Shown here: positions 20,908 to 28,739 of the stretch, in pieces
How positions within the stretch are numbered: the stretch's first letter is position 1
Layout of the letters: every line of letters begins with the position of its first letter
DNA from: Verrucomicrobiota bacterium
GTDB lineage: Bacteria; Verrucomicrobiota; Verrucomicrobiia; Opitutales; Opitutaceae
Assembly: GCA_023432225.1 (NCBI GenBank)
Contig: JAEYUW010000008.1
Coordinates: 1 to 31,825, forward strand
DNA: 31,825 bases
Direction of reading: 5' to 3'
Position numbers and translations under genes: made by a program
Notes under the pieces: model-generated
Told to the model about the DNA's origin: nothing
Database searches by the model: none
The model's input: only the letters and a program-made list of their open reading frames with translations

Positions 20908-23211
20908 TCAGCGCGTAGCAGAACTGAACTCGTAGGGCAGCGCTGGCGCGAGGCCGAGAGGACGGGGCTTGGCGGCGTTTTTGGCGTCGGCTTTGGCGTT
21001 GCGGTTGGCGCGCGTGCCGCTGATCGAGAAGATGAGGTTGCCGGCGCGCTGGTTGGCGGGTGGCAGAGTGTCCGCGGTGAGCGTGAGTTCGAGCGTGCGG
21101 CCTCGCAGGCGCGAGGCGGTGATCGCTGGGCCGGGCGGTGGGTTGACGAGTTCGGCGGTGAGCGTGTCGTAGGCGGGACCTTGCGGCGCGAGTTCGATTT
21201 TGACTGTGAGCGGCTTTGCCGGCGTGAGGCGGGCGAGTTCGGGCGAGGCGATGCGGAGGACCGGCGCGCGCGGCGTGATTTGGGCGAGCCATTGCGCGGC
21301 GGGGACGAGGTGGCGCCAGAGGAAGGCTTGCATCGTGTCGTCGCAGGCGGCGGCCGGGTGCGTGACGGGACGTCCGGCGATCGTGGCGGTGCCGTTGAGT
21401 GCGAGTGACACGGGCGAACTGGGCGCGAGACTCGGGTGGGCTGTGACGGTGAGTTGCACGGATTCTGCGCCGGCCGGGATGCGCGCGCCACTGAGGCGCA
21501 GGCCGTTGCCCGGAGCGTCGAGGGCGAGGTCGATCGGACCGTCGAAGCTGTCGTGGCGGAGCGCGAAGACGGTGAGAAGCGCGCTGCCGCCGGCGGGGAT
21601 GTTGACGGCAGACGGGGTGACGCGCAGGGCGAAGTCGGGAGTGGCCGCGCGGAGGGCGAGGCGGTAGCCGAATTCGGGGCCGCCGCGGTGTTGCGTGTCG
21701 GTGATGGCGAGCGTGTAGATACCATCGGCCGGCAGCGTGAGCGCGAGGCGCGAGTCGGCTTGGTGCGTGAGGAGGCCTTCGGCCTTGTCCTCGGTGTCGT
21801 CGTTGCGGGCGAGAAGGCGGCCATCGGGGGCGTGGAGCTCGAGGAGCGAGTCGAGTGGCGAGTCGAGGCGACGGGCGAAAATCTCGGCCACGATGGACTG
21901 GCCGGCGCGGCCGGTGAAACGGTAGGTGTCTCGCTCGTTGGGTGCGGCGATGCGACCGTTGGCGACGCTGGGCAGCGGAAGGAGTGGCGATGGCGCGTCG
22001 GGTTGGGCGGGCTCGGTGAACTCAGGGGGGGCACCGATCGCGAAGCGAATCTGGTTCGATGGGTGGCCGTCGCGGTGGACGGAGAGGAGCTGCGTGCCGG
22101 CGGGTTGCGTGGGTGCGGGCAGCTCGAGCGTGGGCGCGGGGAGATTCCAGCCGGTGAGGGCGAGCGTGACGGGTTGACCGCGCGGGGCGCCGAGCGGGAA
22201 GACGCTGCGGATAAAGGGCAGCTCGCCGAGCGCGACGCGGTAGACGAAGTCTTCGCGACCGCGGTAGATCGCGTCGTGGATTTCGAGTTCGTAGGTGCCG
22301 TCAGCGGGAATCTCGCAGCCGATGACGGGATCGGGGCGGAACTGAAAATCGTCGTTGAAGGCGATCTCGCGGCCTTGGGCGTCGCGGAGATGGATCACGG
22401 CTTGGAACCAGCCGGGCACGGCGTCGGCGAGATAAGGGATCAGCGAGCGGGCGTGGAGAACGGCGGTGAGCTGCTGTCCGCGGCGGGCGGTGAAGCGCAA
22501 CGTGTCGATTTCGCCGGGGAGAATCTGGCCGTTGACGACGGCGGGCAGTGTGATGTCGAGCGGAGCGCTGCGTTTCGTGGCGGTTTGTTGTTGTCCGCGG
22601 CGCTGGCCGGCGGAGGTGGCCGTGACAACGGGCGAGCTGACTTCGGGAAGCGTGCTGACTTCGAAGACGAGCGGGTTGGAGAGGCCGGCGGGCGTGGCGA
22701 GGCGGAGTTCGCGGGTGCCGGGTGCGGCGTCGGGCGCGACAGTGAGAGTGAGCGTGACGGACTCCGCGAGCGCGGGCGTTTTCGAGTTGGGGTTGCGGCG
22801 GGCGAGCGTGTCCTGGATTTCGGTGAGCTTCTTGGCGTCGGCGTCGGAGAATTGGGCGGGTTGGTCGCGGCGCTTGTTGCGGAGCTGCTCGGCTTGTTCG
22901 CGGAGTTCGACGGCCTCGCGTTGGAGGAGCGGGCGTTCGTAGCCGGTGAGGCGTGCGGTGAGGCCGGGGCCGTTGAAGTGCACGAGCGACGCGTCGGCGA
23001 GATGTTCTCCGCCGAGAGTCAGCGTGACGGTCGCGCCGCGGGCGGCGCCGGCGGGGTATACGAAGGCGAGGTGGGGCGGCGTGCGCGGGGCGCTGGCGGG
23101 CTGGGCGGAGAGGGAGGCGAAGGACGAAAGCGCTGAAACGAGCGTGAGGATCCTAGCGAACGAAGAGCGCGTTGGGGTCAACGCGCTCCACCTGGGAGAG
23201 CAGATTTTCAC
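20908..23211 (-). CDS. Secreted PPC-domain protein of the DUF1553-DUF1501 cluster
   Basis: The 767-residue protein has a signal peptide (SFARILTLVSALSSFASLSA, cleavage near residue 36). An Ig/TIG-like region with a helical insert follows (about 48-190). Two beta-sandwich domains resemble bacterial pre-peptidase C-terminal (PPC) domains at about 224-335 (GEIDTLRF...PADGTYELEI) and about 419-517 (NERDTYRF...LPADGIYTLAI). The remainder is beta-rich. Such proteins accompany DUF1549/1553 and DUF1501 genes in Planctomycetes and Verrucomicrobia; the biochemical role is unknown. The GTG at 23211 overlaps the TGA of the DUF1501 gene (GTGA), giving translational coupling. The far upstream start of the open frame is rejected because its translation is Arg/Pro-rich noise antisense-like to the neighbour. 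The first 16 codons carry a palindromic repeat. Confidence 0.85.
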   Translation of the reverse strand: MKICSPRWSALTPTRSSFARILTLVSALSSFASLSAQPASAPRTPPHLAFVYPAGAARGATVTLTLGGEHLADASLVHFNGPGLTARLTGYERPLLQREAVELREQAEQLRNKRRDQPAQFSDADAKKLTEIQDTLARRNPNSKTPALAESVTLTLTVAPDAAPGTRELRLATPAGLSNPLVFEVSTLPEVSSPVVTATSAGQRRGQQQTATKRSAPLDITLPAVVNGQILPGEIDTLRFTARRGQQLTAVLHARSLIPYLADAVPGWFQAVIHLRDAQGREIAFNDDFQFRPDPVIGCEIPADGTYELEIHDAIYRGREDFVYRVALGELPFIRSVFPLGAPRGQPVTLALTGWNLPAPTLELPAPTQPAGTQLLSVHRDGHPSNQIRFAIGAPPEFTEPAQPDAPSPLLPLPSVANGRIAAPNERDTYRFTGRAGQSIVAEIFARRLDSPLDSLLELHAPDGRLLARNDDTEDKAEGLLTHQADSRLALTLPADGIYTLAITDTQHRGGPEFGYRLALRAATPDFALRVTPSAVNIPAGGSALLTVFALRHDSFDGPIDLALDAPGNGLRLSGARIPAGAESVQLTVTAHPSLAPSSPVSLALNGTATIAGRPVTHPAAACDDTMQAFLWRHLVPAAQWLAQITPRAPVLRIASPELARLTPAKPLTVKIELAPQGPAYDTLTAELVNPPPGPAITASRLRGRTLELTLTADTLPPANQRAGNLIFSISGTRANRNAKADAKNAAKPRPLGLAPALPYEFSSATR
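23165..23188. repeat. CGCGTTG-N4-CAACGCG palindrome in the PPC gene 5' end
   Basis: GAGCGCGTTG (23165-23174) and CAACGCGCTC (23179-23188) form perfect 10-bp arms around loop GGGT, followed by CACC as in the imuC copy. It occupies codons 8-16 of the PPC gene, before the hydrophobic core of the signal peptide. It would form a hairpin about 25 nt after the start codon. Confidence 0.75.
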
Positions 23212-24626
23212 GTGAGGGCGGCGAGGTTTTGGCCGGCGTTGGTTGGGACGGCGCGGAGGTCGAGGCCTTCGGGGTGCGGGAGGCGCGCGTCGGCGGCGAT
23301 GCCGAGTTGACCGTAGATTTTCGCGATGAGGTCGGACGGCGCGACCGGAGCGGAGGCGGGTTCTTCGCCGTGGGCGTCGGAGGCGCCGATGACTTGGCCG
23401 CCGCGGAAACCGCCACCGGCGACGAGCGCGGAGAATACTTTTCCGTGGTGACCGCGGCCGCCGTTCCACGGTGCTTCCCAGAGCACTTTCGGCGTGCGGC
23501 CGAATTCGCCGCCGGCCCACACGATGGTGGAGTCGAGCAGGCCGCGTTGCGCGAGGTCGTCGAGCAGCGTGGCGAGTCCGCGGTCGAACTCGGGGAGCTT
23601 GCGGCGCATCTGCTGGAAGTGCTGCTTGTGGGTGTCCCAGCCCTTGTAGTTGATCGTGACGTAGGGGACGCCTTTTTCGACGAGGCGGCGCGCCATCAGG
23701 CAGGACTGGCCAAAGGTGTTGCGACCGTAGCGCTCGCGGACTGCGGCGGGTTCGTTGGAAAGATCGAAGACCTTGCCGGCGTCGCCGAGGATCATTTCGT
23801 AGGCTTCGTCCTCGCAGCGCGCGAGAGCCTTGAGGCGTGGATCGCCGGAGCGGGCGGCATGCGCGTAGGTGTTGAGTTGATGGAGGAGATCGCGGCGCGC
23901 GCGTTGACGGTTCTCGTCGAGTTCGGGCGACACGACGCCTTCGACGAGGAAACGATCGGCGCCGGGATCGCCGCCGGTTGCGAACGGGCGGTAACGCGAG
24001 CCGAGGAAGCCGGCTTCGGAGAAGCGGCCTTGGAGTTCGGTCAACACAATGTAGGGTGGCAGCAGGCCGCGGTAACCGGCGTCGTAGCCTTTGAAGAGTG
24101 AGACGACCGCTCCGGCGCCGGGGAAGACGTCGCGGCCGACGGACTGGCCCGTTTGCACCATGTAGGCGGCGGTCTCGTGCGAGTTGTTGCCGTGACTGAG
24201 GCTGCGGAGGAGTGCGTATTTGTCGGCTTGGCGCGCGAGGAGCGGGAGCAATTCGCCGATGCGGATGCCGGCGACGTTCGTGTTCGCGGTGCCGGTGAGC
24301 GGGCCGCAGTAGGCGGCGCCGGCGTCGGGCTTCGGATCGAAAGTGTCGAGATGGCAGGGACCGCCCCAGAGCCAGATTTGGATGACGGAGCGGGCGCGGG
24401 CGGTGACGGCGCCGGGCGCAGCAGGCGCTGCGAGTGGTGGGGCGGAGGCGACGGCGAGGCGTTCGGCGGCGGAAGCGAAGCGGGAGCCGAGCGCGAGACT
24501 GGCGGCGCCGAGGAGGCCGAGACGGAGGACCTCGCGGCGCGACATTGGCGCGCCGTGCAGGCCGAGCGTGCGGAGTTCGGTTTCGAGATTCCAGTGGTGC
24601 GGGTCTTCGCTGTGATGGAGCGGCAT
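23208..24626 (-). CDS. DUF1501 family protein, Tat-exported
   Basis: The 472-residue member of the DUF1501 family (alkaline-phosphatase/sulfatase-like fold) has a twin-arginine signal, MSRREVLRLGLLGAASLALG, near residues 27-46. Family landmarks are IQIWLWGGPCHLDTFDPKPDA, LRSLSHGNNSHE, YVTINYKGWDTHKQHF and the C-terminal AGGEFGRTPKV...GRGHHG metal-site-like segment. The substrate is unknown. The ATG at 24626 gives the usual PLHHSEDPHHW N-terminus. The stop overlaps the start of the PPC gene by 4 nt. The DUF1549/DUF1553 gene lies 101 nt upstream in the same direction, and such pairs nearly always occur together, so they probably work as one periplasmic or surface system. Confidence 0.92.
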   Translation of the reverse strand: MPLHHSEDPHHWNLETELRTLGLHGAPMSRREVLRLGLLGAASLALGSRFASAAERLAVASAPPLAAPAAPGAVTARARSVIQIWLWGGPCHLDTFDPKPDAGAAYCGPLTGTANTNVAGIRIGELLPLLARQADKYALLRSLSHGNNSHETAAYMVQTGQSVGRDVFPGAGAVVSLFKGYDAGYRGLLPPYIVLTELQGRFSEAGFLGSRYRPFATGGDPGADRFLVEGVVSPELDENRQRARRDLLHQLNTYAHAARSGDPRLKALARCEDEAYEMILGDAGKVFDLSNEPAAVRERYGRNTFGQSCLMARRLVEKGVPYVTINYKGWDTHKQHFQQMRRKLPEFDRGLATLLDDLAQRGLLDSTIVWAGGEFGRTPKVLWEAPWNGGRGHHGKVFSALVAGGGFRGGQVIGASDAHGEEPASAPVAPSDLIAKIYGQLGIAADARLPHPEGLDLRAVPTNAGQNLAALT

Positions 24627-24671
24627 GGCGGCGGGAGCGGACGGGCGTGGGCGCGGAGGAATTTCAGATGG

Positions 24672-24703
24672 ATCGCCACGCCCGGCTGCGCCGGGCTCGC
24701 GAT
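24672..24703. repeat. REP-like palindrome in the DUF1553-DUF1501 spacer
   Basis: ATCGC (24672-24676) and GCGAT (24699-24703) enclose a perfect inner stem GCCCGGC-TGC-GCCGGGC (24680-24696). With the flanking TCA and GG this resembles the widespread TCAT(T/C)GCGAG...GTGGC(A/G)ATCC type of dispersed repeat. That likeness is from memory. It fills the only sizeable gap inside the three-gene operon. Confidence 0.55.
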
Positions 24704-24727
24704 GACATGGAAGGAGGAAAGAAGGTC

Positions 24728-26314
24728 TTAGTGGCGGAGGAGGAATTCGTCGCTGTTGAGCAAGGCCCACGCGACGTCGACGCCGGCGCGACGGGGTTGC
24801 GGGTGGTCGCGCAGGTAGCGGGTTACGGTGTCGCGTTCGGCGGGCGTGGGTGGGCGCGAGAGGAAGGTGAGGTAGAGTTCGTCGACGGGTTGCTTGCGGC
24901 GGAGGAGCGCGGCGAGCGCGGGGCCTTGCGTGAGTTTGCTTTGGATGTGCGTCGAGTTGAGCAGGTGCAGGCGTTGCGCGGCGGTCGTGGTGGTGGCGGT
25001 GCGCTCGTCGAGTTCACCGGTGTCGCGCGTGGGGCGGCCGAATTTTTCGAGGAACGCGCTGGTGATGCTGCCATCGGGCAGGGCGATGGCGCGTTGCTCG
25101 GTCGGGATGAAGGTGAACGGCTCCGGAATCGCGCTGGTGTAGTTTTCGTTGGTGCCGGTGACCTGGTTGATCGCGTCGGCGAGCACTTCGGCGTCGAGGC
25201 GCCGCGGCATGTAGAACGCGAAGTGCGTGGCGGCGCGCGGGTCGTCGCTCGGTGCGAGCGAGGAGGCCTGGTAGGTTTGCGAACTCAGCACCTCGCGCAG
25301 GAAAGCGCGCAAGTCGTAGCGGTGAGCGACGAGGGACGCGGCGAGGTGGTCGAGCAGCGCGGGGTTGGCGAGCGAATTGTCGGGGCGCAGGTCGTCCGCC
25401 GGATGCACGACGCCGCGGCCGAGCACCCAGCTCCAGATGCGGTTGGCGAGCGCGCGGGCGAAGCGCGGGTTGTCGGGGCGCAAGAGCCAATCGGCGAAGG
25501 CCGCGCGCGGATCTTGATTGGGAGCGAGCACGACGGGTGTGCCATCGGGAAAGCGCGTCGTGGCGGGCGGCGCAGGCAACGATGCGTCGAAGTAGACGAT
25601 CTCCTCCTTCCACTCGCGCGTCGGCTTGGTGGCGAGTTGCGAGAACAGCGGGGCGAAGGCGGCGAGTTTTTCGGGCGGCCAGGTTTCGACGCGCTCGCCG
25701 AGGAAAGTGAGTGCGACGACGCGCGCGAGGCCGGCGGGCTGGCGATTGGCGGAGGCGCGCCAGAAATTGGAGGGACCGACACGGAAGTTGCTGCCGTTGG
25801 CAGTGAGGAGTTCGCGCGCGAACTGGTCGAGCGGCAGACCGTCGTGCATCGCGTCGCGAATCCAGCGGTGGTAGCACTGCGCGGCGTTGGGCCAGAGGTT
25901 GACGGGAAACTCGGCCTTCACACGCAGCGTGTCGCTCCAGAGCATCGCCCAGTAGTCGGCGAACTCCTCGCGCGCGAGCAGGCGGTCGATGAGCGCGGCG
26001 CGTTTGTCGGCGGCGCGATCGGCGAGAAACGCGCGGGCCTCGTCGGCGGTGGGCAGCGTGCCGATGGTATCGAGGAAAACGCGGCGAACGAACACGGCGT
26101 CGCTGCACGGCCCGGCGGGAGCGAGACCGAGCGCTGCGAGATCGGTTCGCACGATTCCGTCGATGGGCGAGCGGGGCGTGATGTAGGCGGATGTCTCGTA
26201 AGGAGAGAGCGTGGGAGCGGCGCGCGTGCCGACACTGAGGACGAGCCAAGCGCACAGCGTCGCGGCGACGTGGCGCAGCAGGGGCAGGGCGGAGGGGCAC
26301 GGGGGCGAGTTCAC
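24728..26314 (-). CDS. DUF1549/DUF1553 domain protein, secreted
   Basis: The 528-residue protein contains DUF1549 (VFVRRVFLDTIGTLPTADEARAFLAD, DYWAMLWSDTLRVKAEFPVN) followed by DUF1553 (DNPRFARALANRIWSWVLGRGVVHPADDLRP, YMPRRLDAEVLADAINQVTG, ending ALLNSDEFLLRH). A signal peptide is present (HVAATLCAWLVLSVGTRAA). A GTG at 26314 was chosen because it sets the signal peptide near the N-terminus; the frame extends further only to a TTG and a basic, Arg/Pro-rich stretch. Members usually carry cytochrome c or LamG domains and run 700-1100 aa; this one is short and has none. It heads the DUF1553-DUF1501-PPC operon. Molecular function is unknown. Confidence 0.88.
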   Translation of the reverse strand: MNSPPCPSALPLLRHVAATLCAWLVLSVGTRAAPTLSPYETSAYITPRSPIDGIVRTDLAALGLAPAGPCSDAVFVRRVFLDTIGTLPTADEARAFLADRAADKRAALIDRLLAREEFADYWAMLWSDTLRVKAEFPVNLWPNAAQCYHRWIRDAMHDGLPLDQFARELLTANGSNFRVGPSNFWRASANRQPAGLARVVALTFLGERVETWPPEKLAAFAPLFSQLATKPTREWKEEIVYFDASLPAPPATTRFPDGTPVVLAPNQDPRAAFADWLLRPDNPRFARALANRIWSWVLGRGVVHPADDLRPDNSLANPALLDHLAASLVAHRYDLRAFLREVLSSQTYQASSLAPSDDPRAATHFAFYMPRRLDAEVLADAINQVTGTNENYTSAIPEPFTFIPTEQRAIALPDGSITSAFLEKFGRPTRDTGELDERTATTTTAAQRLHLLNSTHIQSKLTQGPALAALLRRKQPVDELYLTFLSRPPTPAERDTVTRYLRDHPQPRRAGVDVAWALLNSDEFLLRH

Positions 26315-26532
26315 GGGCGACCGGAACCGCGCGGTGCGTGGGGCGCGCTGGTGAGGAGCATGACGCGCGGCGCGCGGAGCGGCTACGCAGGCGCTGCGCA
26401 ATGCATGGCGCCTAATGGGCCCTAGTTTGTCGCATGCTGAGTCGGCGCGAACGGTCGTCCCGGTAACTCGGCGGAGTGAGGTGCGTCACGAAGCTCATGT
26501 TACCTCCGGGCGGCTTGCCTTCTCCTGCGACG

Positions 26533-27627
26533 ATGCCAACCGATGTGCGCGGTGCACATGTGCGCGAGTTTTGTCTCACTGAGACGTCGCGGGCCGGCGA
26601 GGAGCCGATCGAAGCGTTCCGTCGTCTGGCAGAGCGGATTCGGGAAACGAAGGGAACGATCATGGCGCTGTTCGTGTTCGGCGCGGTCGATCGCGCGGCG
26701 GAGCGCGAGCGGGCGTTGCGCGATGGGCTGGGCGAGGTGGATTTTCCGATCACTTGGGTGGAAGGCGCGGCTTGCGACGGCGCGGCCCTCGCGGGCGTGC
26801 AGGCCGTGGTGTGGTGCGGCGGAGTGGTGGAACGTATTCGCCTGGGCGGACACGTGGTCGGAACCGTGGGCGACGATGGCGTCGCACGGCACTGTTGGCT
26901 CGGCGGCATCGAACCGCAGACGCTGACGTTGCCGCGCGCGGCGCAGGTGCAGCAGATGCTTGGTGCGGCGGAACTGGCGCTGGATTTGGCGGGCTTCGAA
27001 TTGCGCGACGTCGTGCGCACCTGGTTCTACAACGACGACATCCTCGCTTGGTATGGCGGCTTCAATCGCGTGCGCACGGCGCATTATGGTCCGGTGAAGT
27101 GGCGCGCGGGATCGTTGCCGGCGAGCACGGGCATCGGCGCGCGCAACCGGACGGGAGCGGCGTTGACGGTGGGATTTCGCGTGTGGCGGCCGAAGAGTGG
27201 AGCGCATGCGGCAGCGGGTGCGGTAACGGCGCCTCGGGAGATCGCGTCACCGTTGCAGTGTCCGGCGCCGGCTTATGGCAGCTCGTTCAGCCGCGCGATG
27301 GAGGTGGCGGTGGGCGGTGGTGGGCGCTGGCTGACGGTGTCGGGCACGGCGAGCATTCACCCGGACGGACGCACGGCGTGGGTCGGCGACGCACGGCGGC
27401 AGGTCGATCTGACGATGGAAGTCGTGGTGGCGATTTTGCGCTTGCGCGGAATGGAGTGGCGCCACGTGACGCGCGCGACGGCGTATTACCGGCACGCGGC
27501 GGATGTGCGGCATTTTCAGGCGTGGCAGACGGAGCACGCGCAGGAAGCGCTGCCGGTGGTGAACACCGCGAGCGTCGTGTGCCGCGACGATCTCTTGTTC
27601 GAGATCGAGGTCGACGCGGTCGTTTGA
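26533..27627 (+). CDS. Tandem RidA/YjgF-like protein related to chorismatases
   Basis: The 364-residue protein has two RidA-like halves. The N-terminal half is divergent (REFCLTETSRAGEEPIEAFRRLAERI...IMALFVFGAV). The C-terminal half is clearer (SPLQCPAPAYGSSFSRAMEV...LTVSGTASIHPDGRTAWVGDARRQVDLTMEVVVAILRLRGM). The PAPAYGSxFSRA and SGTASI blocks resemble the FkbO/Hyg5 chorismatase group and the uncharacterised two-domain RidA proteins. The segment RTWFYNDDILAWYGGFNRVRT is also typical. Catalysis on chorismate is not established by this. The ATG at 26533 was chosen because the fold starts a few residues later; ATG 26497 and GTG 26476 are also possible. It is divergent from the DUF1553 operon and convergent with sucD. 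Confidence 0.72.
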   Translation: MPTDVRGAHVREFCLTETSRAGEEPIEAFRRLAERIRETKGTIMALFVFGAVDRAAERERALRDGLGEVDFPITWVEGAACDGAALAGVQAVVWCGGVVERIRLGGHVVGTVGDDGVARHCWLGGIEPQTLTLPRAAQVQQMLGAAELALDLAGFELRDVVRTWFYNDDILAWYGGFNRVRTAHYGPVKWRAGSLPASTGIGARNRTGAALTVGFRVWRPKSGAHAAAGAVTAPREIASPLQCPAPAYGSSFSRAMEVAVGGGGRWLTVSGTASIHPDGRTAWVGDARRQVDLTMEVVVAILRLRGMEWRHVTRATAYYRHAADVRHFQAWQTEHAQEALPVVNTASVVCRDDLLFEIEVDAVV

Positions 27628-27663
27628 AGAAAAAGAAAAGGCCGGGCGTTGCGGCCCGGCCTT
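27627..27663. terminator. Terminator between the convergent RidA-like gene and sucD
   Basis: AAGGCCGGGC (27638-27647) and GCCCGGCCTT (27654-27663) form a perfect 10-bp stem with a 6-nt loop. On the - strand a T-rich tail TTCTTTTTCTTC follows, making it the sucD terminator. On the + strand only TT follows, so it works less well in that direction. Confidence 0.88.
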
Positions 27664-27684
27664 CGAGAGTGACTGACGATCGCG

Positions 27685-28608
27685 TCAGGCGAGTTTGACG
27701 CCGAGCTTCTTGGCGGAGCGCTCGAGGGCGTCGGCCATGTCGGAGGGCGTCACGGCGACTTCAATGCCGCATTCCTGGAAGACGGCGATCTTGGCCGCGG
27801 CGGTGTCCTCGGCTCCGCCGACGACGGCGCCGGCGTGGCCCATGCGGCGGCCCTTGGGGGCGGTCGCACCCGCGATGAAGCCGGCGACGGGCTTCTTGCA
27901 GTGGGCCTTGATCCAGCGCGCGGCTTCGACTTCGGCGCTGCCGCCGATTTCGCCTATCATGATGATGCCCCAAGTGTCGGGGTCTTCATTGAACAGCTTG
28001 ATGACGTCGAGGTGCGAGGTGCCGTTGACGGGATCGCCGCCGATGCCGACGGAGGTCGACTGGCCGATGCCCTTCGAGGTGAGTTGGAAGACCGCCTCGT
28101 AGGTGAGCGTGCCGGAGCGGGAGACGACGCCGACGTGGCCCTTCTTGTGAATGTAGCCAGGGGCGATGCCGATGCGGCAGCCGCCGTTCGAGTCCTTGCC
28201 GGCGCCGGGCGTGACGATGCCGGGGCAGTTCGGGCCGATGAGGCGCGTCTTTTTGCCCTGCATGGCACGCTTCACCTGGATCATGTCGCGGATCGGAATG
28301 CCTTCCGTGATCGCGACGCAGAGGTCGAGGTTGGCGTCGACGCCTTCGAGGATGGCGTCGGCGGCGAAGGGCGGCGGGACGAACACCGCGGAGGCGGTCG
28401 CGCCGGTGGCGGCGACGGCGTCGGCGACGGTGTTGAAGATCGGAACTTTGTGGGAGCCGTGCTCGAAGAACTGGCCGCCCTTGCCCGGCGTGACGCCGGC
28501 GACGATGGCGGAGCCGTAGTCGAGGGAGAGCTTGGTGTGACGACCGCCGAACTCGCCGGTGATGCCCTGGACGAGGACGCGCGTCTTTTCGTTAACGATA
28601 ATCGACAT
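27685..28608 (-). CDS. sucD: Succinyl-CoA synthetase, alpha subunit
   Basis: The 307-residue ADP/GDP-forming succinate-CoA ligase alpha subunit acts in the TCA cycle, converting succinyl-CoA to succinate with substrate-level phosphorylation. The CoA-binding Rossmann region is VLVQGITGEFGGRHTKLSLDYG, with IGPNCPGIVTPG in the middle. The phosphohistidine loop is GRRMGHAGAVVGG near residue 256. It is slightly longer than the E. coli enzyme (289 aa). It pairs with sucC upstream; the 131-nt spacer holds inverted array D. Its ATG is preceded by CTCTTTCAAC, with no Shine-Dalgarno. Confidence 0.97.
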   Translation of the reverse strand: MSIIVNEKTRVLVQGITGEFGGRHTKLSLDYGSAIVAGVTPGKGGQFFEHGSHKVPIFNTVADAVAATGATASAVFVPPPFAADAILEGVDANLDLCVAITEGIPIRDMIQVKRAMQGKKTRLIGPNCPGIVTPGAGKDSNGGCRIGIAPGYIHKKGHVGVVSRSGTLTYEAVFQLTSKGIGQSTSVGIGGDPVNGTSHLDVIKLFNEDPDTWGIIMIGEIGGSAEVEAARWIKAHCKKPVAGFIAGATAPKGRRMGHAGAVVGGAEDTAAAKIAVFQECGIEVAVTPSDMADALERSAKKLGVKLA

Positions 28609-28652
28609 GTTGAAAGAGGATCAGATGTGGAACGTAGGTTGGGTGGGGCGCG

Positions 28653-28736
28653 TCAGTTGAAGTCTGAAGTTGAAGTTTAAGTGAGCGGGTCGCGCCCGTT
28701 TGGATTTCTTCAACTTAAACTTCCAACTTCAACTGA
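28653..28736. repeat. Stop-proximal inverted array D (7-mer units)
   Basis: The left arm (28653-28682) is built from the 7-mers TTGAAGT, CTGAAGT and TTGAAGT plus TTAAGT. The right arm (28713-28736), read on the - strand, starts TCAGTTGAAGT exactly like the left arm. It continues with one unit fewer and ends AAGTTTAAGT, the same as the left arm. The arms differ by exactly one 7-nt unit, a sign of slippage within the array. On the mRNA it starts 3 nt after the sucC stop. Confidence 0.8.
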
Positions 28737-28739
28737 TCG

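Noticed and set aside
20780..21292. Upstream extension of the lexA frame
   Set aside because: It would translate the LexA operator and give an Arg/Pro-rich N-terminus. The family start is the ATG at 20779.
21436..23136. 566-codon + strand frame opposite the PPC gene
   Set aside because: It is antisense to a gene with a signal peptide and two recognisable domains. Its own translation is Glu/Gly/Arg-rich with no motif.
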